From Novosphingobium sp. 28-62-57 (lineage in GTDB: Bacteria; Pseudomonadota; Alphaproteobacteria; Sphingomonadales; Sphingomonadaceae): 64,000 nucleotides of DNA. Shown piece after piece: positions 8,592-17,028 of this stretch. The stretch covers positions 62,001 through 126,000 of the forward strand of contig NCGO01000002.1 in assembly GCA_002256985.1 (NCBI GenBank), in the 5' to 3' direction. Below the pieces are notes generated by a model. That model was not told where the DNA came from and searched no databases. It saw only the letters and a list, made by a program, of their open reading frames with translations. Position 1 is the stretch's first letter, and each line of letters begins with the position of its first letter. The position numbers and the translations under genes were made by a program.

Positions 8592-10568
8592 ATGAAAAGC
8601 CCCATGATCAAGAAACTCGCGGTCGCCCCGCTCTTCCTCGCCCTTTCCGTTTCAACCGCAGCGCTTGCTGCCAATTCTGCACCGATGGCGGTGCCGATCA
8701 CGCAGACCGTGCCCGATGCGCAGGACGTGGCCTATCCCGGCACGATGACGCTGGATATCGATGCGTCGGATACTGTGCGCCGCGCCTATCGTGTGACTCA
8801 GGTGATCCCGGTGGCCGATGGTGCCAAGGAGCTGATCCTGCTGTTCCCGCAGTGGCTGCCCGGCAACCACGGCCCGCGCGGGCCTTTGGCCGAGCTGGTG
8901 GGCGTGCAGTTCATGGTCGATGGCAAGCCGGTGGAGTGGAAGCGGGATCGGGTTGAGGTCTTTGCCTTTCACCTGAAGCTGCCCGCAGGTGCCAAGGCGG
9001 TGACCGCCAAGTTCATCCACACCTCGCCGCTGGATTCGCGCGAGGGCCGCATCACGATGACGCCCGAAATGCTGAACCTGCAGTGGGAGAAGATGAGCCT
9101 TTACCCCGCAGGCCATTACGTGCGCCGCATCCGCGTGAAGCCAACCGTTACTTTGCCGCAGGGCTGGACGCCCGCCACCGCGCTGGATGGCATGAGCATG
9201 AGCGGCAACCGCGTGACCTGGGCCGAGACGGATTACGAAACGCTGGTCGATTCGCCGATCTTTGCCGGGCGCTATTTCAAGAAGTGGGATCTGGGGCAGA
9301 AGGTCACGCTGAACGTGGTGGCCGACAAGCCCGAGCAACTGGCGGCCAAGCCCGAACACATCGCTGCCCATGCCGCGCTGGTGGAAGAGGCGAAGCTGGC
9401 GTTCGGGGCGAACCATTTTGACCACTACGAATTCCTGCTGGCGCTTTCGGACAAGATCGGCGGGATCGGCCTCGAACATCACCGGTCGAGCGAGAACCAG
9501 CTGGAGCCGGATGCCTTTATCGCGTGGGACAAGCAGGAATGGGACCGCAACCTGCTGCCGCACGAATATGCGCATTCATGGTCGGGCAAGTTCCGCCGCC
9601 CGGCGCGGCTGTGGACGCCCGATTATCGCCAGCCGATGCAGGGCGATCTGCTGTGGACCTATGAGGGGCAGGACCAGTTCTGGGGTCTGGTGCTGGCAGG
9701 CCGTTCGGGCATGCAGGGCAAGGACATGGTGCTGGGCATGCTGGCGGCATGGGCTGGTGGATACACGCAGCAGCCGGGGCGCGAGTGGCGTTCGGTTGAG
9801 GATACCGGGTTCGATCCGGTGTTCGGCGCGCGCAAGCCCAAGCCTTTTGCCTCGCTCGCCCGCAGCGAAGATTACTACACCGAAGGCGCGCTGGTGTGGC
9901 TGGAGATCGACCAGATCTTGCGCGAAGGGACCGGCTGCAAGAAATCGATCGACGATTTCGCCAAAGCGTTTTTCGGCATGAATCCGGGCGATTATGGCCA
10001 GATCCCGTTCGAGGTGGACGAGATCGTGACCAAGCTCAACGCACTCTACCCCTATGACTGGGCCAAGCTGATAGACACCCGCATCAACCAGCCGGGCCAG
10101 CCTGCCCCGCTCAACGGGATCACCAAGGGCGGTTACAGGCTGGTGTGGAAGGAAGAGCCGAACCCCTATACCAAGGCCGGAATGGAATTCGGCAAGGGGC
10201 TGAATCTGAACAATTCCATCGGCCTTTCGCTCGACAAGGACGGCAAGGTTACCGGCACCCGGTGGGACGGCCCAGCCTTCAACGCCGGGATCGTGACCGG
10301 CGCGCAGATCATGGCCGTGAACGGCATGGCCTATGGCGCGGATACGCTGAAGAAAGCGATCACCGCGGCCAAGGGCGGCACCAACGGTTCTGGGGCAACG
10401 CCAATCGACCTGCTGGTCAAGCACGGCGACCGGTTCGATACGATCCGCGTCGATTACAAGGACGGCCTGCGCTACCCTTGGCTGGAGCGTGTGGCTCCGG
10501 GCAAGGCCCCTGTGGGACTCGACCTGCTGTTCGAACCCAAACGACCGGTGGTTGCCCCCAAGAAGTAA
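8592..10568 (+). CDS. M61 family metallopeptidase (secreted, PDZ domain)
   Basis: 658 aa. An N-terminal signal peptide (residues ~1-27, ending AALAANS) is followed by a beta-rich M61 N-terminal domain. The zinc-binding catalytic motif is HEYAHSW (residues ~320-326), a variant of HExxH with the conserved W of glycyl aminopeptidases. A C-terminal PDZ-like domain contains NNSIGLSLDKDGKVTGTRWD and the carboxylate-loop-like segment AGIVTGAQIMAVNGM. The family cleaves N-terminal glycine or alanine from peptides; here it would act in the periplasm. A second in-frame ATG at 8604 is also possible and does not change the signal peptide much. No operon partner is apparent. Confidence 0.9.
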   Translation: MKSPMIKKLAVAPLFLALSVSTAALAANSAPMAVPITQTVPDAQDVAYPGTMTLDIDASDTVRRAYRVTQVIPVADGAKELILLFPQWLPGNHGPRGPLAELVGVQFMVDGKPVEWKRDRVEVFAFHLKLPAGAKAVTAKFIHTSPLDSREGRITMTPEMLNLQWEKMSLYPAGHYVRRIRVKPTVTLPQGWTPATALDGMSMSGNRVTWAETDYETLVDSPIFAGRYFKKWDLGQKVTLNVVADKPEQLAAKPEHIAAHAALVEEAKLAFGANHFDHYEFLLALSDKIGGIGLEHHRSSENQLEPDAFIAWDKQEWDRNLLPHEYAHSWSGKFRRPARLWTPDYRQPMQGDLLWTYEGQDQFWGLVLAGRSGMQGKDMVLGMLAAWAGGYTQQPGREWRSVEDTGFDPVFGARKPKPFASLARSEDYYTEGALVWLEIDQILREGTGCKKSIDDFAKAFFGMNPGDYGQIPFEVDEIVTKLNALYPYDWAKLIDTRINQPGQPAPLNGITKGGYRLVWKEEPNPYTKAGMEFGKGLNLNNSIGLSLDKDGKVTGTRWDGPAFNAGIVTGAQIMAVNGMAYGADTLKKAITAAKGGTNGSGATPIDLLVKHGDRFDTIRVDYKDGLRYPWLERVAPGKAPVGLDLLFEPKRPVVAPKK

Positions 10569-10682
10569 CCTGAAATGGCCCTTCTCCTTGCAGGAGGGCC
10601 AATTCGCCATAAGTCTTGTTGCGGCGCACAAGCCGCTTCGCTACGGCCTGCGCAACATACCACCCAACCAATAGGGGCAAAG

Positions 10683-11222
10683 ATGCGCATCGACATGATT
10701 CCCACTGGCGACAATCCGCCGGAAAGCCTCAACGTAGTCATCGAAGTGCCCGTCGGCGGTGAGCCGGTGAAGTACGAATTCGACAAGGCATCGGGCGCGC
10801 TGTTCGTGGACCGCATCCTGCACACGCCGATGCGCTATCCGGCCAACTATGGCTTTGTTCCGCACACGCTTTCGCCCGATGGCGACCCGCTGGATGCGCT
10901 GGTCATCGCCCGTTCGCCCTTCGTCCCCGGTTCGGTCGTGCGCGCTCGCCCGATTGCGGTGCTGAACCTTGAAGACGAGCATGGCGGCGATGAAAAGCTG
11001 GTCTGCGTGCCGGTTGATTCCACCTTCCCGTACTATTCGGACGTGAAGGAAAAGGAAGATATCCCCGAAATCGTGCTGCAGCAGATTGAGCACTTCTTCA
11101 CGCATTACAAGGACCTGGAAAAGGACAAGTGGGTGCGCGTGGGCACGTGGGGCGGCGCGGCTGATGCGCGCCAGATCACCATCGAAGCCATCGAACGCGC
11201 CAAGGCTGCCAAAGCAGACTGA
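10683..11222 (+). CDS. ppa: Inorganic pyrophosphatase (family I)
   Basis: Hydrolyses pyrophosphate to phosphate in the cytoplasm, pulling biosynthetic reactions forward. 179 aa from the ATG at 10683, preceded by AGGGGCAAAG as ribosome-binding site. Family I signature residues are clear: EVPVGGEPVKYEFDK near the N-terminus and the metal-binding DGDPLDALVI (D-x-D-P-x-D). An upstream in-frame extension is rejected because it lacks a ribosome-binding site and family similarity. A strong terminator follows at 11240-11279. Confidence 0.97.
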   Translation: MRIDMIPTGDNPPESLNVVIEVPVGGEPVKYEFDKASGALFVDRILHTPMRYPANYGFVPHTLSPDGDPLDALVIARSPFVPGSVVRARPIAVLNLEDEHGGDEKLVCVPVDSTFPYYSDVKEKEDIPEIVLQQIEHFFTHYKDLEKDKWVRVGTWGGAADARQITIEAIERAKAAKAD

Positions 11223-11239
11223 CGCTTAGATCACGGCTG

Positions 11240-11279
11240 AAAAAGGGGCGCGGGTTCAGCAGAACCGGCGCCCTTTTTT
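11240..11279 (+). terminator. Rho-independent terminator of ppa
   Basis: Outer stem GGGCGC (11246-11251) / GCGCCC (11268-11273), inner stem GGTTC/GAACC, then TTTTTT at 11274-11279, 20 nt after the ppa stop. Confidence 0.9.
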
Positions 11280-11318
11280 GTGTGCTTCGACGACCACAAA
11301 GACGCCACTTGAAACCAT

Positions 11319-11417
11319 CAGGCGTCGTCACCCTGAACTTGGTTCAGGGTCCATTTCTCCGCACGAACGGCAGGCTGATTGGCACAATGGATCCTGAACC
11401 AAGTTCAGGATGACGCT
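11319..11417. repeat. Palindromic repeat, family H (copy 2)
   Basis: Left arm carries GTCACCCTGAACTTGGTTCA (11326-11345) and right arm CCTGAACCAAGTTCAGGATG (11393-11412), inverted and individually self-complementary. Same family as 7111-7207. Located between the convergent ends of ppa and pmbA. Confidence 0.8.
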
Positions 11418-11458
11418 GGCTTGTGGGCAAGACGGGATGGAGCGAATAGTGCGCTCCC

Positions 11459-12805
11459 TCAATCCCCCGCCACGCTCATCCCGTCCACCCGCAGCGTGGG
11501 CGAATCGATGCCGCGGTAGATTTCAAGGTCATCGGCGGCGGTCAGGGCGGCGAACATGTCGATCAGGTTGCCTGCCACGGTGAATTCGGCAATCGGCCCG
11601 GCCAGTTCGCCGTTCACGATGCGGAAGCCCGAAGCGCCGCGGCTGTAATCGCCGGTTACCCCGTTGATCCCGTGCCCGATCAGTTCGGTCACATAGACGC
11701 CATCGGCGATATCGGCCATCAATTCAGCGGGCGAGACGGAGCCCGGTTGCAGCACGACATTGCTGGAGGTGACATGCGGCGCACCCGATGACCCGCGCGA
11801 GGCGTGGCCGGTGGGCGCAGCGCCTAATTGGCGGGCGGCGGCGGCGTCCATCAGCCAGCCGGTGATGTGTCCTGCATCAACCAGCTTGCGCGGGGCGGTG
11901 GGCAGGCCTTCGCCATCGAACGGGCGTGAACGCAGGCCCCGCACACGCAGCGGATCGTCGGTGATGGTAATGGAACTGTCGAACAGCTTCTGGCCATCGC
12001 GATCCAGCAGGAAGCTGGCACGGCGCGCGATCGATGCGCCCGACATTGCGCCGATCAGATGCCCGACCAGCGAGCCTGCCACACGCGGATCGAACACCAC
12101 CGGCATCGGGCCGCTTTTGACCCGGCCCGGATTGAGGCGGCGCACAGCCCGTTCTCCGGCCTCGCGCCCGATGGCTTCGGGGCCAAGCAAGTCTGCGGCA
12201 TGGCGCGCACTGCGCCACGCATAGTCGCGCTGCATGCTGCTGCCTTCGCCTGCCACGACACTGGCTGACAGGCTGTGGCTGGAAGCGGCGTAAGCGCCGG
12301 AAAAACCGTGACTGGTGGCCAGCGCAAAGAGCCCGCGCCCGGTTGTGGCTCCGCCGCCTTCGCTGTTGGTCACGCCGGGAATGGCGCGCGCGGCATCTTC
12401 TGCTTCCTCAGCCAAACGGCGCAAGTCTGCCGGGCTGCGTTCGGTTGCATCTTCCAGATCGAGATCGGGCAATGGCCCGCGCAGCAGCAGTTCCTTTGCC
12501 GCAAGACCTGCAAACTTGTCCGCCGGAGCCAGCCGCGCCATCGCCACCGCGCGGCTGGCGAGTTCATCGAGCGCGGCATCGCCAAGGTCGGTCGATCCGA
12601 TCGAGGCCGAAGCGCCATCGACAAACACGCGCAGGCCCACGCTTTCGGATTCGGAACGCTCAACATCTTCCAGCTTGCCCAGCCGGACCGAGACCGATTC
12701 GGACCCGCTGCCGACATAGACCGCATCGCCTGCCTGAGCCCCTGCGCGGCGCGCGCGATCAATCAGCGCTTCGCAGCGTTCGCGGGCTTCGGCAGGTGAC
12801 AGCAT
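11459..12805 (-). CDS. pmbA: TldE/PmbA metallopeptidase subunit
   Basis: Partner of TldD in a cytosolic heteromeric protease that trims peptides, known from antibiotic peptide maturation (microcin B17) and CcdA degradation in E. coli. 448 aa from the ATG at 12805. The sequence shows PmbA-type features such as SESVSVRLGKLEDVERSES, GVTNSEGGGATTGRGLFALA and GVTGDYSRGASGFRIVNGE, and lacks the HExxxH zinc site, as expected for the TldE subunit. The TldD subunit is encoded about 20 kb away (31859-33298) rather than alongside. A 20-codon upstream extension is possible but lacks support. Confidence 0.92.
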   Translation of the reverse strand: MLSPAEARERCEALIDRARRAGAQAGDAVYVGSGSESVSVRLGKLEDVERSESESVGLRVFVDGASASIGSTDLGDAALDELASRAVAMARLAPADKFAGLAAKELLLRGPLPDLDLEDATERSPADLRRLAEEAEDAARAIPGVTNSEGGGATTGRGLFALATSHGFSGAYAASSHSLSASVVAGEGSSMQRDYAWRSARHAADLLGPEAIGREAGERAVRRLNPGRVKSGPMPVVFDPRVAGSLVGHLIGAMSGASIARRASFLLDRDGQKLFDSSITITDDPLRVRGLRSRPFDGEGLPTAPRKLVDAGHITGWLMDAAAARQLGAAPTGHASRGSSGAPHVTSSNVVLQPGSVSPAELMADIADGVYVTELIGHGINGVTGDYSRGASGFRIVNGELAGPIAEFTVAGNLIDMFAALTAADDLEIYRGIDSPTLRVDGMSVAGD

Positions 12806-12934
12806 GAACGGACCTTTCGCAACAGCAAGGCTGCGGGGTCTAGAACAGGGATCGCGGCCAAGCAATCACGCGCGGGCAAATGCGATGTGCAATCGCCCTT
12901 CAGGACAGCGGACGTTTTCAACAAGGAAAGAGTG

Positions 12935-13094
12935 TTTCGCGCAGAGGCCGCAGAGTTCGCAGAGACGCGAAGTGTTTGAAACCGCGGCGCAGCCATTTCC
13001 CGAATCCGAACAGCGCGCATTTCCGATGATATCGCGGCAAATGGCGATCATGCTTGGCGCATTATCTCTGCGCTCTCTGCGTCCTCTGCGCGAA
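12935..13094. repeat. Large interrupted palindrome, family E (copy 1)
   Basis: Begins with TTTCGCGCAGAG and ends with CCTCTGCGCGAA. Inside each arm are short CGCAGAG-type units (GCAGAGGCCGCAGAGTTCGC on the left, CTCTGCGCTCTCTGCGTCCT on the right). Copies with the same outer boundaries lie at 44141-44347 and 62516-62687. This fills most of the 357-bp gap between pmbA and the next gene. I see no gene in the gap. Confidence 0.8.
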
Positions 13095-13162
13095 TTGCCT
13101 TTTTCAGGCGTGAGCCTGTCCGTTGCGGCGCAGCGTGCGCGGTATGAGCCTGTTTCGGCCCT

Positions 13163-13537
13163 TTAGAAAAGCAGGGAAAGCGCGCGGTATCCGCCGGTGA
13201 TCACGATGGGCAGGATCGCCGCCATGGCCCAGACCTTGATCTGATCGCGGCGGTAGGCGGCTTTATAGGCCATGTTGTGCGCCTGTTCATCAGTCAGGTG
13301 TTCCCACCGGCGTTCGAAATGGCGGAACAGCGGAATGATCGCCGCGACCAATACCACGAGCACGAACAGCGGCAGGATCGAAGCGCTCGACCCCTGAATT
13401 TCATGCATGGTGACGAAGATCTGGAGGCCGGTATAGACCAGCAGGCCATAGGCGACATTGTCGCTCATCTTTTTGCGCCAGTCCACTTTGGCCGACGTTG
13501 CGGCATTGGTGACTTGCGAGTCGAGGGCCTTGACCAT
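13163..13537 (-). CDS. Small membrane protein of unknown function
   Basis: 124 aa, not recognised as a named family. The N-terminal ~25 residues are hydrophilic and basic. Hydrophobic segments follow at about residues 30-44 (VAYGLLVYTGLQIFV), 53-70 (ILPLFVLVVLVAAIIPLF) and 102-122 (KVWAMAAILPIVITGGYRAL). Between them is a charged amphipathic stretch (RHFERRWEHLTDEQAHNMAYKAAYRRDQ). It looks like an inner-membrane protein with three spans. It is monocistronic between a family E repeat and the divergent lptB. The ATG at 13537 is preceded by GGAAAAAAGAGGAACAGAGCC, which offers a ribosome-binding site. Confidence 0.7.
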   Translation of the reverse strand: MVKALDSQVTNAATSAKVDWRKKMSDNVAYGLLVYTGLQIFVTMHEIQGSSASILPLFVLVVLVAAIIPLFRHFERRWEHLTDEQAHNMAYKAAYRRDQIKVWAMAAILPIVITGGYRALSLLF

Positions 13538-13755
13538 GGCTCTGTTCCTCTTTTTTCCTGCTCCGATGCCAATACATCACGCACAGGCCCCGCCTGCAAG
13601 CGCTATTCCAATCTGCGTGTCCTTCACCGGGATTTAAGGGGCTGGCGATAAGCATGACATGCATAAATCCTGCCAAATCGCAGCGCGGGGTTTGAAGTGC
13701 GGGTCGCACTCGCTATTGCAGGAACCCAAGCGCCCGATAACTGCCGAGCTGATTG

Positions 13756-14532
13756 ATGACCACGACTGCCGAAACCGTGCCCCAAGCCAATGCCGCGCCG
13801 CCGATTCCGCAAGGTGGGCTTGAGGTGGTGTCAATCGCCAAGAGCTATGACAAGCGCGCGGTGCTGACCGACATTTCGCTGTCTGTCGGCAAGGGCGAAG
13901 TGCTGGGCCTGCTTGGCCCCAACGGCGCGGGCAAGACAACGTGCTTCTATTCGATCATGGGGCTGGTCCGCCCGGATTCGGGACGCATCCTGTTGGATGG
14001 CGTGGATATTACCAAGCTGCCGATGTACCGCCGTTCGATCCTGGGCTTGGGGTACTTGCCGCAGGAAACATCGATTTTTCGCGGCATGACGGTGGAGCAG
14101 AACATTTCCACCGTGCTCGAACTGATCGAGCCGGACAAGGCGACGCGCGAGGCTGAGCTTGAGCGGCTGCTTGACGAATTCGGCCTGACGCGGCTGCGCG
14201 CCAGCCCGGCCATGGCGCTTTCGGGCGGGGAGCGCCGCCGTTGCGAAATTGCCCGGGCGCTGGCGGCGCGGCCTTCGATCATCCTGCTGGACGAACCGTT
14301 TGCGGGCATCGATCCGCTATCGATCAGCGATATTCGCCATCTGGTGAAGGACCTTTCGAACCGCGGCATCGGCGTGCTGATCACCGATCACAACGTGCGC
14401 GAAACGCTGGATATCGTGGATCGCGCCTGCATCATCTATGGCGGGCAAGTGCTGTTTGCGGGCAGCCCCGAAGCGCTGGTGGCCGATGCCAATGTGCGCA
14501 GGCTCTATCTGGGTGAGGGCTTTACGCTGTGA
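13756..14532 (+). CDS. lptB: LPS export ABC transporter ATP-binding protein
   Basis: Cytoplasmic ATPase of the LptB2FG complex, which extracts lipopolysaccharide from the inner membrane. 258 aa. Walker A GPNGAGKTTCFYSIMGL, Q-loop LPQETSIF, signature LSGGERRRCEIARAL, Walker B IILLDEPFAGIDP and switch H in ITDHN are present, matching LptB rather than other ABC ATPases. The start is the ATG at 13756; a TTG just before it could also be read. Followed by rpoN, the usual order. The lptC and lptA genes normally upstream of lptB are absent here. Confidence 0.93.
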   Translation: MTTTAETVPQANAAPPIPQGGLEVVSIAKSYDKRAVLTDISLSVGKGEVLGLLGPNGAGKTTCFYSIMGLVRPDSGRILLDGVDITKLPMYRRSILGLGYLPQETSIFRGMTVEQNISTVLELIEPDKATREAELERLLDEFGLTRLRASPAMALSGGERRRCEIARALAARPSIILLDEPFAGIDPLSISDIRHLVKDLSNRGIGVLITDHNVRETLDIVDRACIIYGGQVLFAGSPEALVADANVRRLYLGEGFTL

Positions 14533-14546
14533 GCTTTGCCTATGGT

Positions 14547-14621
14547 CCTTCGACAGGCTCAGGACGAGCGGAGGTTGTGCTGAGACACTCCTCTTCCCCG
14601 CTCATGCTGAGCCTGTCGAAG
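14547..14621. repeat. Palindromic repeat, family F
   Basis: Left arm CCTTCGACAGGCTCAGGACG(AGCGG) at 14547-14571; inverted arm CCGCTCATGCTGAGCCTGTC(GAAG) at about 14598-14621. This family recurs, in direct and inverted copies, at 31637-31810. Lies between lptB and rpoN. Confidence 0.8.
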
Positions 14622-14659
14622 CAGGTTTGCTGATGCAGGTCTCGGGGGGGATCTAGGGC

Positions 14660-16153
14660 ATGGCACTCGGGCCAAGGCTGGACATACGGCAGTCCCAATC
14701 GCTGGTGATGACGCCGCAGTTGCAGCAGGCGATCAAGCTGCTGGCGCTATCGAACATCGAGGTTGAAACCTTCATCGGCGAGGCGCTGGAAGCCAACCCG
14801 CTGCTGGATATTGGTGATTCCGCGCCGGTTGAAATTGGTGACGTGGTGCCGGAAGAGCTGCGCCGCACGCATCTGGAATCCTCTCCGGTGGATCAGCTCG
14901 TGGCCGAAGGGCGCGTGGCCGAGGATCGGCCGCTGGATATCGATGCCACCGCACTGGATCGGGACCGCGATACTGGCGATGGCGCGCGGCTTGAACTGGC
15001 ATCGGCGCGTGAGAGCACCGGCAGCGGCGGCGAAGGGCCGGATATTGACGAGCATGGCCATTTTGACCTGTCGCTGGCCGAACACCTGCACGGCCAGATC
15101 GGCGCGGCTACGTCTGACGCGCAACTGCTGTTTGTGGCGCGCTGGCTGATCGATCAGCTGGACGAGGCGGGCTATCTGCGGGTGCCATTGAGCGAAGTGG
15201 CTGAGGCTCTTGGGCTTTCGGCGGTGGTGGTGGAACGCGCGCTGGGGCTGGTGCAATCGCTTGATCCCACAGGCGTGGGCGCTCGCAATCTGGCTGAATG
15301 CATCGCGCTGCAGGCCAAGGAAGCGGACCGCTACGATCCGTGCATGGCGCGGCTGATCGACAATCTGGAGCTGGTCGCGCGCGGCGAGATCGCGCGGCTG
15401 AAGCGGATGTGCAATGTCGATGATGAAGACTTTGCCGATATGCTGGCCGAACTGCGCAGCTATGATCCGCGTCCGGGCTTGCGCTTTGGCGGGGGCGTGG
15501 CCGAATCCGTGGTGCCCGATATCCTGATTCGCAGCACGGTGAGCGGCGGGTGGGACATTGCGATCAATCAGGCCACGCTGCCGCGCCTGATCGTCAACCG
15601 CAGCTATTACGTGGAAATGCGCGGGGCCTGTGTGGGCAAGGAGGCCAAGGCGTGGCTGGGCGAAAAGCTGGCCGATGCCAACTGGTTGCTCAAAGCATTG
15701 GACCAGCGGCAGAAGACGATCCTGAAAGTGGCCGCCGAAATCGTGAAGCAGCAGGATGGCTTCTTCCGGCATGGCGTGGCCCATCTGCGCCCGCTGACGC
15801 TGCGGCAAGTGGCCGAAGCGATTGAGATGCACGAATCGACTGTCAGCCGCGTCACTTCGAACAAGTACCTGCACTGCAATCGCGGAACGTTTGAGCTGAA
15901 ATACTTCTTCACCTCGGGCGTCGGCTCCTCCGATGGTGAGGGCGCATCAGCCGAGGCGGTGAAGGCCGCGATCCGCACGCTGATCGATGCCGAAGACCCC
16001 AAAGCGATCCTTTCGGACGATGCGCTGGTCGATCTGCTGAAGGCCAAAGGCTTTGATCTGGCGCGGCGCACGGTGGCGAAGTATCGCGAGGCTATCGGCC
16101 TTGGCAGTTCAGTGCAGCGGCGGCGGCAGAAGGCGCTGGCCGGAGTCCGTTAA
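14660..16153 (+). CDS. rpoN: RNA polymerase sigma-54 factor
   Basis: Alternative sigma factor that needs AAA+ activators. 497 aa. Region I glutamine-rich start LDIRQSQSLVMTPQLQQAIKLL, an acidic region II, a core-binding domain, and the C-terminal RpoN box, seen here as LARRTVAKYREAIGL, with the helix-turn-helix segment VAEAIEMHESTVSRVTSNKY upstream. The gene follows lptB after a short repeat-containing gap. Its stop lies 3 bp from the stop of the convergent phosphodiesterase gene. Confidence 0.96.
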   Translation: MALGPRLDIRQSQSLVMTPQLQQAIKLLALSNIEVETFIGEALEANPLLDIGDSAPVEIGDVVPEELRRTHLESSPVDQLVAEGRVAEDRPLDIDATALDRDRDTGDGARLELASARESTGSGGEGPDIDEHGHFDLSLAEHLHGQIGAATSDAQLLFVARWLIDQLDEAGYLRVPLSEVAEALGLSAVVVERALGLVQSLDPTGVGARNLAECIALQAKEADRYDPCMARLIDNLELVARGEIARLKRMCNVDDEDFADMLAELRSYDPRPGLRFGGGVAESVVPDILIRSTVSGGWDIAINQATLPRLIVNRSYYVEMRGACVGKEAKAWLGEKLADANWLLKALDQRQKTILKVAAEIVKQQDGFFRHGVAHLRPLTLRQVAEAIEMHESTVSRVTSNKYLHCNRGTFELKYFFTSGVGSSDGEGASAEAVKAAIRTLIDAEDPKAILSDDALVDLLKAKGFDLARRTVAKYREAIGLGSSVQRRRQKALAGVR

Positions 16154-16156
16154 GGA

Positions 16157-17011
16157 TCAGGTCGGATCGGGCCGTTCGGCCAGCATATCGCGCACCATGT
16201 CGGTCAGGTTCGCGTCAAATTTTGCCAGAACCTGATGGTCTTCGGCGGTATCCCAGTGCGTGATCAGTTCGCGCCCGTTGAACCAGTGCAGCGCATAGCC
16301 CGGTGGATCGGCAAGGATCAGATTGCGCTCATCAGGATGATCGGGGTCAATCGGTCGCAGATCGAGCGCCACTTGCGGCGCGGTGGATGGGCAAGTGGCG
16401 ACCAGCGTGCCCTCCCATGTTGTGGCAATCGCGCGGTGGATATGGCCGCAGATCATGCCGACGATGTTGCTACGCCCGCGCACGCAGGCGGCCAGCCGCT
16501 CCACCCACGGCTCTGACGGATCGGTGTTCATCCACGCAATGCCCACTTCCATCGGCGGGTGGTGGAGCACCACCAGCGTGCGCGCATCGGGCGCTTCATC
16601 GAGCCGCGCGGTAAACCATGCCGCCCGCGCCTCGCAGAAGGCACCGCCATGGCGGCCTTCTTCCAAGGTATCGAGCACGATCAGCCGCAGCGCCCCTGCA
16701 TCAATCACATATTGCAGGAAGCCACCATCGAAAGGCGCTTCCGGGAAAACTTCGGCAAAAGTCGCGCGCGCATCATGATTGCCAAGCGCGTAGTGCACCG
16801 GAAACGGCAGGCCGGAAAAGGCTTCGCGCAGGCGTTCGTAACTGATCTTGTCACCCCGGTCGATCAGGTCTCCGGTGGCGACAAGCATGTCGGGGCGCGG
16901 GCGCATCACCGCCAGTTCATCGAGCACGCGGTCCAGCCGCTGCCGGTTGAATTCACCGGGCGAATCGGGTTCGAACCCCAGATGAATATCGGTGACTTGC
17001 GCTATCAGCAT
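16157..17011 (-). CDS. Calcineurin-like phosphoesterase, CpdA (class III cyclic nucleotide phosphodiesterase) type
   Basis: 284 aa cytosolic metallophosphoesterase. All metal-binding motifs are visible: DIHLG (D8, H10), GDLIDRG (D47), GNHDAR (N77, H78), a HHPP loop and GHIHR near residue 190. The closest described relatives are CpdA-type 3',5'-cAMP phosphodiesterases. It starts 17 bp after the decaheme cytochrome stop and so is probably the last gene of the 22.4-16.2 kb operon, whose first gene encodes two cyclic-nucleotide-binding domains. Substrate specificity for cAMP is inferred, not shown. UDP-diacylglucosamine hydrolase or another phosphoesterase activity is possible. Confidence 0.85.
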   Translation of the reverse strand: MLIAQVTDIHLGFEPDSPGEFNRQRLDRVLDELAVMRPRPDMLVATGDLIDRGDKISYERLREAFSGLPFPVHYALGNHDARATFAEVFPEAPFDGGFLQYVIDAGALRLIVLDTLEEGRHGGAFCEARAAWFTARLDEAPDARTLVVLHHPPMEVGIAWMNTDPSEPWVERLAACVRGRSNIVGMICGHIHRAIATTWEGTLVATCPSTAPQVALDLRPIDPDHPDERNLILADPPGYALHWFNGRELITHWDTAEDHQVLAKFDANLTDMVRDMLAERPDPT

Positions 17012-17028
17012 CGTCCCCTCACAGCCGT

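Noticed and set aside
10576..10603. Terminator after the M61 peptidase gene
   Set aside because: The GGCC/GGCC stem is interrupted and no T-run follows; left unannotated.
8652..10631. Two long open frames antisense to the M61 peptidase gene
   Set aside because: Composition artefacts of high third-position GC; low-complexity, His/Arg/Gly-rich products with no ribosome-binding site.
16965..16985. GGGTTCGAACCCC resembling a tRNA T-arm
   Set aside because: It lies within the phosphodiesterase coding sequence in a conserved part; no acceptor, anticodon arm or CCA context is present.
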